A stretch of 64,000 bases of DNA from positions 278,321 to 342,320 of the forward strand of contig NZ_CACSJJ010000002.1 of NCBI RefSeq assembly GCF_902706295.1. The letters run 5' to 3'. Source of the stretch: Arthrobacter sp. 18067. Its GTDB lineage: Bacteria > Actinomycetota > Actinomycetes > Actinomycetales > Micrococcaceae. Below, piece by piece: positions 52,606 through 61,158 of the stretch (position 1 is its first letter; each line of letters opens with the position of its first letter). The position numbers and the translations under genes were made by a program. Below the pieces are notes generated by a model, which saw only the letters and a list, made by a program, of their open reading frames with translations, searched no databases and was not told the origin of the DNA.

Positions 52606-52634
52606 TTGTGCTGCGAGTCACAAGACTCTACGAT
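52606..52634 (+). promoter_or_regulatory. Promoter of the APC permease-amidohydrolase operon
   Basis: TTGTGC (52606-52611), 17 nt, TACGAT (52629-52634). Transcription should start near 52641, giving a leader of about 68 nt. A ribosome site AGAGG is 6 nt before the ATG at 52709. Confidence 0.6.
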
Positions 52635-52637
52635 AAA

Positions 52638-52650
52638 CGAAAGCCTTTCG
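52638..52650. promoter_or_regulatory. Palindrome over the permease transcription start (TetR operator candidate)
   Basis: CGAAAGCCTTTCG, a perfect 6-1-6 inverted repeat beginning 3 nt after the -10. It sits exactly at the predicted +1, where a bound TetR dimer would block initiation. The regulator gene is divergent. Confidence 0.6.
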
Positions 52651-52708
52651 CTTTATGTTCCACACCCCCCTGGAAACTTCCCTCCCCCAATCACCACAGA
52701 GGACCCCC

Positions 52709-54166
52709 ATGTCTGACCTCGAAACCCGACCTCCAGCAGCGGATGCTGGAAATGGGCTCAAACGCAATGCCATCGGCACCGGCGGCATCGCCTTCCTGGT
52801 AATTTCGGCCGCAGCCCCGTTGACTGTCATGGCCGGCGTGGCCCCTGTCGCCATTGGCATCGGGGGCATCGGCGCCCCCATGGGCTACGTCATTGCCGGT
52901 GCAGTCCTGTTGGTCTTCGCCATCTCTTTCATGGCGATGACCAAACACGTCAAGGCCGCCGGCGGTTTCTACACCTACATCACCCTGGCCATGGGCAAGA
53001 CCGTGGGGCTGGCCTCGGCCATCCTGGCGATCGTGTCCTACAACTGCCTCCAAATCGGTGTTTACGGACTCTTCGCCGTCCAAACCCAGGCCATGCTGCG
53101 TACCCTATTCGGCCTGGACGTACCGTGGCCGGTTGTTGCCTTGGTGGCCATTGCGGCCGTGTGGTTCCTCGGCTACCGCGGGATCGACGTCGGCGCTAAA
53201 GTCCTGGGAGTCCTACTCATCGCTGAGACCGCCATCCTGGGCATCATGGGCGTCGGAATCCTCGCCCGTGGCGGCGCCCAAGGAATCAGTTTCGCCTCGT
53301 TCTCCCCGGAGCACGCGTTCACCCCCGGAGTCCTTGCCATCCTGGCGATCTGCTTCGCGGCCTTCATGGGCTTCGAATCCACCGTGCTGTACCGGCGTGA
53401 GGCCCGCAATCCGGACAAGTCCGTCCCGCGGGCCACATACATCGCCGTTGGGTTCATGTCCGTGTTCTACGCATTCATCGTGTGGACCGTGATCCAGGCT
53501 TACGGTGACGGAAACGTGGTCGCAGCTGCCGGCGAACTGGCCGATGGAATGTTCTTCGCCACCATCAGCCAGTACGTGGGTCCTTGGGCAGAAGTAGTTA
53601 TGTACGTCCTGATCGTCACCAGCGTCTACGCCTCGCAACTGGCCTTCCACAATGCCATTAACCGCTACGTCTACATGCTCGCCAAGGACGGCGTACTCCC
53701 GGCTTTCCTCGGCCGGACACACCCCAAATACAAGTCGCCCCACCGTGCCGGACAGATCCAAACCGTCCTGGCCGCCGTCGTCATCATCATTTGCGCCATC
53801 GCAGGAGCCGACCCGTACAAGCAGTTGCTGATCTGGGTCAACACGCCAGGGATCTTCGGGATTGTTGCACTGCAGGGCCTGGTGTCGGTCGCAGCGTTCA
53901 TCTACCTGCGCCGCAACCCCGCGGCGGTCACCCACCGCCTGCTCATTCCGCTCAGCGTTGCCTCGGCCATTCTCCTCTTCGGTGTCGTGGCCCTGATCGC
54001 CATCAACATCGAGCTCCTCACCTTTGCAGATGCACTGACCAACACCATCCTGCTGCTGGTTGCCCCCATCGTTTTCCTGGCAGGCATCCTGATTGCCCGC
54101 AGCCTGCGCACCACCCGCCCAGACATCTTCGCCCGGATTGGAAGCTTCGAAACCCATGACTCCTGA
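52709..54166 (+). CDS. APC-family amino acid/amine permease
   Basis: A 485-residue transporter with about 12 helices. The opening GTGGIAFLVISAAAPLTVMAG is typical of the APC superfamily, and the GFESTVLYRREARNPDKSVPRA segment near 230-250 marks the amino-acid/polyamine/organocation group (helix-8 region). It would import an amino acid, amine or amide-bearing compound by proton symport. Its ATG has AGAGG 6 nt upstream. It overlaps the amidohydrolase gene by 11 nt. Regulation by the divergent TetR is suggested by the operator at 52638. Confidence 0.9.
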   Translation: MSDLETRPPAADAGNGLKRNAIGTGGIAFLVISAAAPLTVMAGVAPVAIGIGGIGAPMGYVIAGAVLLVFAISFMAMTKHVKAAGGFYTYITLAMGKTVGLASAILAIVSYNCLQIGVYGLFAVQTQAMLRTLFGLDVPWPVVALVAIAAVWFLGYRGIDVGAKVLGVLLIAETAILGIMGVGILARGGAQGISFASFSPEHAFTPGVLAILAICFAAFMGFESTVLYRREARNPDKSVPRATYIAVGFMSVFYAFIVWTVIQAYGDGNVVAAAGELADGMFFATISQYVGPWAEVVMYVLIVTSVYASQLAFHNAINRYVYMLAKDGVLPAFLGRTHPKYKSPHRAGQIQTVLAAVVIIICAIAGADPYKQLLIWVNTPGIFGIVALQGLVSVAAFIYLRRNPAAVTHRLLIPLSVASAILLFGVVALIAINIELLTFADALTNTILLLVAPIVFLAGILIARSLRTTRPDIFARIGSFETHDS

Positions 54167-55790
54167 CCTCATCGTCCTTGCCGACACCATCCACACGATG
54201 GATGGGCAACCCCACGGGCAGCCTGTCCAGGCCGTGGCTGTCAGCGGTGGCGTGATTACCGCCGTCGGAAGCCGCCAAGATGCCCAGCAGTGGCAGCAAG
54301 CCGGCACCCGGGTGGTTGACTTGGGCAGCGCCATACTTACTCCGGGCCTGGTGGATTGCCATATCCACCCGGTGTTCGGCCTGGACCTGACTATCGGCGT
54401 TGACTTGTCCGGAGCGTCGACGCTGGATGAAGTCCATGCCCTGCTGAAGTCGGAGGCAACCAACGACGCCGGTTGGTTGCGAGGATGGGGACTGAACCCC
54501 AACGCTTTCGGGACAGTGCCGCTGCATCGCAGCGTGTTGGACGACGTCAGCGGCCACAAGCCCGCAATGATCAGGTTGTTCGATGGTCACTCGGCCTTGG
54601 CGAACAGCCGGGCGCTGGAACTGGCCGGCATCCACGGTCGGCACGAATTCACGCAGGCTGCAGAAGTGGTGTGCGATTCCGACGGCGTTCCCACCGGCTT
54701 GTTGCTTGAAGCCGCGGCCATGGAACTCGTCCAGCGACACATCCCGCAGGAGACCTTCAGCCAGCGCAAAGCACGCCTCGCCGATCTCCTGAGGGACTTC
54801 GCCCGCTCGGGACTGACGGGTGGCCACATCATGGACCACAGCGACGAATCCAGCGCGCTCTTCCAGGCGTTGGAGGCCGACGGCGAGCTGCCGCTGCGGT
54901 TGCGGACAGCGCCATGGTGCATGCCGGGCAGCGATGAAAGCAACTGGAAGGAACTCGCCCGCACCATTGGTACGGGTGGCCGCCGGTGGTCCGTTGAAGC
55001 CATCAAACTCTTCGTCGATGGAACCGTGGATAACGGTACAGCCTGGCTCTATGAACCTGACGTTCACGGCCAGTCCACCGCACCATTCTGGCCACGGCCG
55101 GAGGAATACTCCGCGGCTGTCCGCTACTTCGCATCGCGCGGCATCCCGACAGCGACACACGCCATTGGTGATGCGGGAGTGGAGCACGTGTTGAACGCAT
55201 TGGAGTCGCTCCCCGGCATTGTTCCAGCGGACGTCCTGAGCCAGACCGTCCACAGGATCGAGCACATCGAGACCGTCCCGGATGAGCTCGTCGCACGATT
55301 CAAGGGAACGCGCGTAGTGGCCAGCATGCAACCGACACATTGCACCCACTACTCCCTTGCGGACCACAGTGACAACTGGTCCACCCGCCTCGGCGCGGAA
55401 CGGGCAGACCGGGCATGGCGCTGCAGGGACCTTCGCGAAGAAGGCGTGACGTTGGGCATCGGTTCGGATTGGCCGATCGCACCCTTTGAGCCACTTCCGA
55501 TCATCGCCGATGCGCAGTTGCGGCGGCGATCCGGACATCCGGAGCAGGAACCCATCGCGCCGGCCCAGGCCCTCACCGCACTCCAAGCGCTTGAGGGGTA
55601 CACCTCGCACGCGGCGAAGGCTGCTGGCCTGTGGAATGTGTCGGGCTCCATCACAGTAGGCAAACGGGCAGACTTCACGGCGTTCGAGCACGACCCCCTG
55701 ACCACTGCCCCGGACGAGTTGGCCGCCAGCGCTGTAGTGGGAACGTTCGTGGACGGCGAGATCCAGTTCATGCTGGAACGGCTGGCCTAG
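54156..55790 (+). CDS. YtcJ-type amidohydrolase
   Basis: A 544-residue metal-dependent hydrolase. The amidohydrolase HxH motif is VDCHIHPVFG near 67-76. Further metal or active-site residues are in SNYLKIFVDGTVDNG-like AIKLFVDGTVDNG near 284, ATHAIGDAGVEHVLNAL near 333 and LGIGSDWPI near 435. YtcJ-like proteins hydrolyse amides, carbamates or cyclic ureides. Its partner is an APC permease whose gene overlaps it by 11 nt, so it should act on the imported compound or release an amine from it. It ends with a CTAG shared with the convergent hrpB. Confidence 0.9.
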   Translation: MTPDLIVLADTIHTMDGQPHGQPVQAVAVSGGVITAVGSRQDAQQWQQAGTRVVDLGSAILTPGLVDCHIHPVFGLDLTIGVDLSGASTLDEVHALLKSEATNDAGWLRGWGLNPNAFGTVPLHRSVLDDVSGHKPAMIRLFDGHSALANSRALELAGIHGRHEFTQAAEVVCDSDGVPTGLLLEAAAMELVQRHIPQETFSQRKARLADLLRDFARSGLTGGHIMDHSDESSALFQALEADGELPLRLRTAPWCMPGSDESNWKELARTIGTGGRRWSVEAIKLFVDGTVDNGTAWLYEPDVHGQSTAPFWPRPEEYSAAVRYFASRGIPTATHAIGDAGVEHVLNALESLPGIVPADVLSQTVHRIEHIETVPDELVARFKGTRVVASMQPTHCTHYSLADHSDNWSTRLGAERADRAWRCRDLREEGVTLGIGSDWPIAPFEPLPIIADAQLRRRSGHPEQEPIAPAQALTALQALEGYTSHAAKAAGLWNVSGSITVGKRADFTAFEHDPLTTAPDELAASAVVGTFVDGEIQFMLERLA

Positions 55791-58438
55791 CTGGAGGGGC
55801 CGGACTGCATCCGTTTCTTCGTCTTGGCGGTGGCCGGCGCGGTCCACGGGTCTTCGGGCCAGGGATGCCTGGGGTAGCGACCACGCATCTCGGCCCGGAC
55901 CTGGGAGTACGGGCCGGACCAGAAGGACGCGAGATCATCAGTGACGGCCAGGGGCCTGCCTGCCGGGGACAGCAAGTGAAAAAGCACCGGTACCCGGCCA
56001 TCGACGAGGTGCGGCGTGCGGTCCCAGCCAAAGCATTCCTGGAGTTTGACCGCCACAACCGGCCTGCCGACGTCGTCCGTATCCGCACGATCCGAAACCT
56101 CGGGGTAGTCGATCCGCACCCGCGAGCCGCTGGGAACCTCAAGCCTTTCCGGCGCGAGGCTGTCCAGACGGGATGCCTCGGGCCAGGGCAGCAGTCGCCG
56201 CAAGGGTTCCGTGAGATTGATGGAATCAGCGGAGGTCCCTGTGGCCATCGCTTCCAGTTCCGGGGCCAGCCAGTCCTCAAGCCGGGCCAGGAGATTGGGC
56301 TCGCGGACGTCGGGCCATGGATCGCCGAGCTCGTGATGAAGCAACGCCAGTCGCCTTCGCAGGGCATCCGCTGTGGCTGACCAACCAATGGTCGATAACC
56401 CGGACTTCCCCAGCGCCGCAGCAACAGCGTGACGTCCGGCTTCCGCGCTGGGACGGACAGGTGTGGACGACAGGACGATCGCGCCCAGTCGGCGTTCCAG
56501 CCGCGCAGTCACCTTGCCCTGGTCAAACTTCGCCTGCACCCTGCTGACCAGAAGATCCGGCGCCGCCGCTTCGGCCAGTTCCGCCGTCAAGGGGGCAGCT
56601 GAGCGGATCACGGCACCCGTTCCAGCCGCATCGCGACCCTGTGCGCGCGAGACTTCGGCCACCGCAAGCCAGTCATTCCCGGACAGTGAACTTCCCGCCG
56701 GCAGCCCTGCCCGCGTCCCGGACGACAGCAGGTACGTGGTGGATCCATCACCGGGAACAAGCCTGGCCACCCGGTCAGGGAACGCCAACGCGACCACAAA
56801 GCCGGGCGCTTCCCTCGCAGTGACCTCTGTCTTCGGTAGTGAATGCACGACGGCGGCCGCCTCCTGACGCGCGATCGATTCCATCCGCTTCGCGTCCTCA
56901 GCGAATCGCCGGGCGCTTGGGTCGGAGCCGGACCGCAGGGAGGCCAGGAGCCTTGTGAGGTCGGCGCCCTGCGCGCGCTGGTCACCGGCCACCAGGGCTA
57001 CCGTCTCAGCCGCTGCACGTTTGCCAACCACAGCAGATCCATCCAGGAGGGCGCGGGCAAGCCGTGGATCTGCGGGTACACGGGCCAAGGTCTTGCCCAA
57101 GGCGGTCACTGTGCCGTCTGCTGCGGCAGCGCCCAGTTCCCGAAGGATCTCCATGGCATCGTTCATGGCTCCGGGCGGAGGCGCATCAGGCAACTGCAGG
57201 CCGTTGCCGCCCGGCGCACCCCAGCACGCGAGGACGAGCGCTGCTCCGGTCAGGTCTGCGACCGAGATTTCGGGCGTCTGATGTGCCGGGGAGGCCGCTA
57301 AAGCCTGTTGGTCGTAGCAGCGCACCACGGTCCCCGGTCCTTGCCGCGCAGCGCGGCCGGCACGTTGCTCTGCCGAAGCCCGCGAACAGGACACTGTCAC
57401 GAGGCCGGACATTCCACGGCCTGAGTCCCGACGCGGTTCCCTTGACAGACCCGAATCAATGACCAACCGCACGCCGGGAACGGTAAGGGACGATTCTGCC
57501 AGGGCAGTCGAGACAATGATCCGCGGCTGGCCTCCGGGCGCACGGCCGGATACGGCACGATCCTGGGCGTCCGGCCCGATCTGGCCGTGCAACTCAAGTA
57601 CCTCCACGCCCCTCGGCACCTGAGTGCGAAGGCGGGTGGCGACGTCGGACACTTCACGGGCGCCAGGAAGGAAAACCAGCGCGTCCACGTCGTCGTGTTT
57701 GGCCAACGCCTCAGCGTGGGCTGTCGCCGCGGTGCGGGCGATGTGATCCAGGAAGCTGCGGGCAACGCCCCGGTCGTTGAGCCGGTGTTCAGCGGCAGGA
57801 GCCCATTGAACGCCCAAGGGATACAGCGCGGATGGGCAGTCGACCACGGGAGCCGGCCCGCCGTCGTCGTCCTCCCCTGACCCGTTCCGCCCCAGCAATG
57901 CGGCAAAGCGTGCGGCGTCGAGGGTAGCCGACATGGCCACTAACATGAGGTCGCCCCGGAGCTCACGGACCTCGCTGAGCATGCCGACGAGAAGGTCCGT
58001 TTCAAGGCCCCGCTCGTGGACCTCGTCCAGCACCACAGCTTCGGTGCTTTCCAGGCCGGGGTCGGCGAGGAGGCGTCGGAGAAGGATGCCGGGAGTGACG
58101 AACTCCACCATGGTTTCCGGACAGGTCTTGCTCTCACCGCGGACGGTGTAGCCCACTCTGCCGCCCAGGCGGCTGCCGTCCAATGACGCCAAACGGCGGG
58201 CTGCCGAGCGGGCAGCAACACGCCGAGGCTGGGTGACGACGACGCGCGTCCGGCCCGCCTGCCGTTGATCGATGAGGTTGGCCAACAACGGTGGAACCAA
58301 GGTGGTCTTGCCCGTACCAGGTGGTGCCTGCACGACTGCAGTGCCGCCGTCGCCCTGGCTTTTCAAGGCGTTTGCCAAGGCCTCAAGGGAATCAGCGAAG
58401 ACCAAGCCCTTACCGATGGTGTCCAGTCTGAAAGTCAC
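55787..58438 (-). CDS. hrpB: ATP-dependent RNA helicase HrpB
   Basis: An 883-residue DEAH helicase. Walker A is QAPPGTGKTTL near residue 40, motif II is LDEVHERG near 137, motif III is SATLDA near 173 and motif VI is QRAGRAARQGPG near 345. The C-terminal HrpB domain occupies the last 250 residues and ends in a basic tail KTKKRMQ. The biological role of HrpB is not established in actinobacteria. The GTG at 58438 was selected: a GACAAT hexamer lies 6 nt before it, while an earlier ATG at 58465 sits against a terminator hairpin. It is convergent with the amidohydrolase gene. Confidence 0.92.
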   Translation of the reverse strand: MTFRLDTIGKGLVFADSLEALANALKSQGDGGTAVVQAPPGTGKTTLVPPLLANLIDQRQAGRTRVVVTQPRRVAARSAARRLASLDGSRLGGRVGYTVRGESKTCPETMVEFVTPGILLRRLLADPGLESTEAVVLDEVHERGLETDLLVGMLSEVRELRGDLMLVAMSATLDAARFAALLGRNGSGEDDDGGPAPVVDCPSALYPLGVQWAPAAEHRLNDRGVARSFLDHIARTAATAHAEALAKHDDVDALVFLPGAREVSDVATRLRTQVPRGVEVLELHGQIGPDAQDRAVSGRAPGGQPRIIVSTALAESSLTVPGVRLVIDSGLSREPRRDSGRGMSGLVTVSCSRASAEQRAGRAARQGPGTVVRCYDQQALAASPAHQTPEISVADLTGAALVLACWGAPGGNGLQLPDAPPPGAMNDAMEILRELGAAAADGTVTALGKTLARVPADPRLARALLDGSAVVGKRAAAETVALVAGDQRAQGADLTRLLASLRSGSDPSARRFAEDAKRMESIARQEAAAVVHSLPKTEVTAREAPGFVVALAFPDRVARLVPGDGSTTYLLSSGTRAGLPAGSSLSGNDWLAVAEVSRAQGRDAAGTGAVIRSAAPLTAELAEAAAPDLLVSRVQAKFDQGKVTARLERRLGAIVLSSTPVRPSAEAGRHAVAAALGKSGLSTIGWSATADALRRRLALLHHELGDPWPDVREPNLLARLEDWLAPELEAMATGTSADSINLTEPLRRLLPWPEASRLDSLAPERLEVPSGSRVRIDYPEVSDRADTDDVGRPVVAVKLQECFGWDRTPHLVDGRVPVLFHLLSPAGRPLAVTDDLASFWSGPYSQVRAEMRGRYPRHPWPEDPWTAPATAKTKKRMQSGPSS

Positions 58439-58444
58439 CAGACC

Positions 58445-58450
58445 ATTGTC
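58445..58450 (-). promoter_or_regulatory. Candidate -10 of hrpB (leaderless)
   Basis: GACAAT on the minus strand, exactly 6 nt before the GTG at 58438. It departs from TANNNT only in the first base. Confidence 0.45.
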
Positions 58451-58469
58451 GCTGGTGCCCGGCATGGGA

Positions 58470-58501
58470 AAGGCCACGCCCATTGAAACGGGCGTGGCCT
58501 T
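58470..58501 (-). terminator. Strong terminator after the alcohol dehydrogenase gene
   Basis: A perfect 12-bp stem (58470-58481 with 58490-58501), 8-nt loop. It lies about 65 bases past the alcohol dehydrogenase stop. In the minus direction the stem is followed by TTCCC. It isolates hrpB from the dehydrogenase. Confidence 0.8.
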
Positions 58502-58565
58502 CCTCTGGCTTCTTCTACGGTGCTGTGTCTTTTGTAATGCTGAGTCTTCTGTAGTGCTGTGACTT

Positions 58566-59609
58566 CTAGCCGATAGTGGAGGCGTCGATGACAAAGCGGT
58601 AGCGGACGTCCGAGGCAAGGACACGTTCGTACGCATCGTTGATCTTGCTGGCCGGGATGACCTCGATCTCAGCGCCCAATCCGTGTTCTGCGCAGAAGTT
58701 CAGCATTTCCTGCGTTTCGCGAATGCCGCCAATGGCGGAACCGGCGAACCGGCGACGGCCCGTGATCAGCGAGAACACGTTCACCGGCAGTGGTTCGGCC
58801 GGAGCGCCAACGTTGACCAACGTTCCGTCAAGCGTCAGCAGCTGAAGGTACGCACTGATGTCGATAGAGGCGCTGACCGTGTTGATGATGAGGTCGAACG
58901 TACCGCCGAGCTGTTCAAATGTGGTGGGATCGCTGGTGGCGTAGTAGTGGTCCGCGCCAAGCTGGAGCCCGTCCTCCATCTTCTTGAGGGACTGCGAAAG
59001 GACCGTGACTTCAGCGCCCATGGCGTGAGCGATCTTGACGGCCATATGGCCGAGTCCGCCGAGTCCGACGACGGCAACCTTCTTGCCGGGGCCGGCGCCC
59101 CAGTGGTGCAGGGGCGAGTAGGTGGTGATGCCGGCGCACAGCAGCGGAGCGGCGACGTCGAGGTCCAGACCTTCCGGAATGGTGACCACGAAGTCTTCAT
59201 TCACCACGACGTTGCTGGAGTAGCCGCCCTGGGTGATGGTGCCGTCGCGGTCAACGGCGCCGTAGGTGCCCACGTTTCCCTTGAGGCAGTACTGCTCTTC
59301 TCCGGCCAGGCAGTTCTTGCACTCCTTGCAGGAGTTGACCATGCAGCCGACGCCAACACGGTCGCCCACCTTGTGTTTGGTGACCTCCGGGCCGACCTCA
59401 GTGACGATGCCGGCGATTTCATGTCCGGGAGCCAGCGGATACTGCTGCGGGCCCCAGTCACCCCGGACCGTGTGGATGTCCGAGTGGCAGATGCCGGCGA
59501 ACTTGATGTCAATGTGGACGTCGTTCGGGCCAACCTCGCGACGTTCGATGGTGGTCAGGGCCAGGTCGCCCGTGGCCGAAGGTGCAGCGTAAGCGTTAGC
59601 GGTAGGCAT
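58566..59609 (-). CDS. Zinc-dependent NAD(P) alcohol dehydrogenase (YahK/CAD type)
   Basis: A 347-residue medium-chain dehydrogenase. Catalytic zinc ligands are in GICHSDIHT (Cys/His near residue 40) and PGHE near 63. The structural-zinc cysteines follow in [20 protein letters not shown] near 95-110. The NAD(P) Rossmann motif is [15 protein letters not shown] near 175. This branch reduces aldehydes or oxidises primary alcohols, often cinnamyl or other aromatic aldehydes. AGGAG 5-6 nt before the ATG gives a leadered start. It is divergent from an XRE regulator, which may control it. Confidence 0.93.
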   Translation of the reverse strand: MPTANAYAAPSATGDLALTTIERREVGPNDVHIDIKFAGICHSDIHTVRGDWGPQQYPLAPGHEIAGIVTEVGPEVTKHKVGDRVGVGCMVNSCKECKNCLAGEEQYCLKGNVGTYGAVDRDGTITQGGYSSNVVVNEDFVVTIPEGLDLDVAAPLLCAGITTYSPLHHWGAGPGKKVAVVGLGGLGHMAVKIAHAMGAEVTVLSQSLKKMEDGLQLGADHYYATSDPTTFEQLGGTFDLIINTVSASIDISAYLQLLTLDGTLVNVGAPAEPLPVNVFSLITGRRRFAGSAIGGIRETQEMLNFCAEHGLGAEIEVIPASKINDAYERVLASDVRYRFVIDASTIG

Positions 59610-59726
59610 GTTTCTCCTGCGTGGTTCACTTTGTTGGATGACTCCATCTAACCCTGATTCCCTGAACGGAAGGAGTTACTGCTGTTAGGGGTAATGACAG
59701 GGACTCCCTTAGCTTGTCAAAGGCCA

Positions 59727-59732
59727 TACCGT
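59727..59732 (+). promoter_or_regulatory. Candidate -10 of the XRE regulator gene
   Basis: TACCGT lies 7 nt before the ATG at 59740, a leaderless spacing. The remaining 59610-59726 region between the dehydrogenase and the regulator shows no clear operator. Confidence 0.4.
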
Positions 59733-59739
59733 TGGAAGC

Positions 59740-60636
59740 ATGGACAACCGGACTGAGACACGCGACTTTCTTGCTACCCGGAGGGCGAAAATTACCCCGG
59801 AGCAGGCTGGACTGGCGGCTTATGGCGGCAACCGCCGTGTCCCGGGACTTCGTCGCGGGGAAGTGGCCATGCTCGCCGGAGTGAGTGTGGAGTATTACAC
59901 CCGCTTGGAGCGCGGAAACCTTTCCGGCGTCTCCGAAAGCGTGCTGGAGTCCCTGGCCAACGCACTGCAGCTCGACGACGCTGAACGCGCCCACCTTTAC
60001 GACCTCGCCCGGGCAGCGAGCGACGGCGGCAGGTCCCGCCGTCGTCCGGTCCGAAAGCAGGCCATCCGGCCAGGCGTGCAACTTACTCTGGATGCAATCA
60101 CCGGATCGCCCGCATTCATCCGCAACGGTCGCCTGGATTTGCTGGCTACGAACGCATTGGGGCGGGCCCTGTACTCGGACATCTACGACAGCCCGGCCGG
60201 ACCACCCAACCATGCCCGGTTCCTCTTCCTTGACCCACGCAGCCGCGATTTCTACACGGACTGGGAACGCGCCGCCAACGACACCGTGGCCATCATGCGG
60301 ACCGAAGCGGGCAGGGATCCCTATGACAGGGGGCTCAGTGACTTGGTAGGCGAGCTGTCTACCCGCAGCGAGGAATTCCGGGTCCGATGGGCGTCCCACA
60401 ATGTCCGCCAGCACTACACCGGGAAGAAGCACTTCCGTCACAAGATCGTAGGCGACCTGCATCTGTTGTACGAGGCACTGGATCTATCCGCCGACGCCGG
60501 CTTGACCCTGACCGTCTACAACGCCGAGCCCGGCACGGGCACAGCGGACGCCTTGCAACTGCTCGCAAGCTGGGCCGCCACCACGCTGGAGCTTCCCGGG
60601 GAACCAGTACCTGTCCGAAACATCCACAACCAGTAA
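59740..60636 (+). CDS. XRE-family regulator with MmyB-like ligand domain
   Basis: A 298-residue regulator. The helix-turn-helix is LRRGEVAMLAGVSVEYYTRLERG near residues 37-60 (in parts), with SVLESLANALQLDDAERAHLYDLA completing the HTH_XRE/HTH31 domain. The rest is the MmyB-like PAS-related ligand domain (SRDFYTDWERAANDTVAIMR near 165 and the final FHLLYEALDL-like HLLYEALDLS). MmyB proteins control small secondary-metabolism or redox operons in actinobacteria. It is divergent from the alcohol dehydrogenase and is followed by a cupin, which it may regulate. Confidence 0.9.
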   Translation: MDNRTETRDFLATRRAKITPEQAGLAAYGGNRRVPGLRRGEVAMLAGVSVEYYTRLERGNLSGVSESVLESLANALQLDDAERAHLYDLARAASDGGRSRRRPVRKQAIRPGVQLTLDAITGSPAFIRNGRLDLLATNALGRALYSDIYDSPAGPPNHARFLFLDPRSRDFYTDWERAANDTVAIMRTEAGRDPYDRGLSDLVGELSTRSEEFRVRWASHNVRQHYTGKKHFRHKIVGDLHLLYEALDLSADAGLTLTVYNAEPGTGTADALQLLASWAATTLELPGEPVPVRNIHNQ

Positions 60637-60656
60637 CCCAGAACGATAAAGGAACC

Positions 60657-61061
60657 ATGGACATCTTCCCTAAGACCATCAGCACCAAAGGACCGGCGGA
60701 ACTCTTCACGGGCGACGTCTACTTTGACGTCATTGCCAAGGGGGAAGATCCCTCGCAGCTCCGGGTCAATATCGTCCGCTTCGCACCGTGTTCCCGCACC
60801 GCATGGCACACCCATGCCGCCGGGCAAACCCTGCACGTCACTGACGGAGTCTGCTTGGTTCAGGCCCGCGGTGGCGAGGTAAAGGTGGTCCAGCAGGGAC
60901 AAACCATCTACACACCACCAGGAGAGTGGCACTGGCACGGCGCTGCCCCTGACCACTTCATGAGCCACTTAGCCATGTGGGAAACCACCGGGGTTGCTGA
61001 CGGTTCCGAGACGACCTGGGGCGAGTTGGTCAGCGACGAGGAGTACGGCTACCCGGAGTGA
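60657..61061 (+). CDS. Small cupin protein
   Basis: A 134-residue single-domain cupin. The first cupin motif is WHTHAAGQTLHVTDG near residues 45-60 (two His and the usual Gly), and the second is PPGEWHWHG near 87-95. Family relatives include carboxymuconolactone-decarboxylase-linked cupins and aldehyde/aromatic detoxifying proteins. AAAGGAA is 5 nt before the ATG. It lies 20 nt after the XRE stop, suggesting one transcript. It may be an enzyme or a metal-dependent sensor of the aldehyde handled by the dehydrogenase; this is inference. Confidence 0.87.
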   Translation: MDIFPKTISTKGPAELFTGDVYFDVIAKGEDPSQLRVNIVRFAPCSRTAWHTHAAGQTLHVTDGVCLVQARGGEVKVVQQGQTIYTPPGEWHWHGAAPDHFMSHLAMWETTGVADGSETTWGELVSDEEYGYPE

Positions 61062-61089
61062 ACGAACGTGATCGTTTGTGATGGGCGCA

Positions 61090-61118
61090 TTGACCGGCGT
61101 GTGACCGGCGCGAATAAT
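61090..61118 (+). promoter_or_regulatory. Promoter of the acyltransferase-toroid gene
   Basis: TTGACC (61090-61095), 17 nt, AATAAT (61113-61118). Transcription should start near 61125, inside the operator that follows. Confidence 0.65.
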
Positions 61119-61119
61119 A

Positions 61120-61135
61120 GGGGAAGCGCTTTCCC
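61120..61135 (+). promoter_or_regulatory. LacI-type operator
   Basis: GGGGAAGCGCTTTCCC. Its AGCGCT core with GGAA/TTCC flanks is the classical LacI/CcpA-family operator (one mismatch from a perfect palindrome). It directly follows the -10 and covers the predicted start point. No LacI gene is in the window. Confidence 0.7.
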
Positions 61136-61158
61136 TCACTCACCGCGGAGTCAACGAC

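Noticed and set aside
54018..55847. 609-codon open frame on the minus strand
   Set aside because: It is antisense to the amidohydrolase and the end of the APC gene, both of which have clear motifs. The reading has low-complexity, His/Arg-rich content typical of mirror frames.
58439..58636. N-terminal extension of hrpB
   Set aside because: It runs through the dehydrogenase terminator hairpin and adds low-complexity sequence not seen in HrpB proteins.
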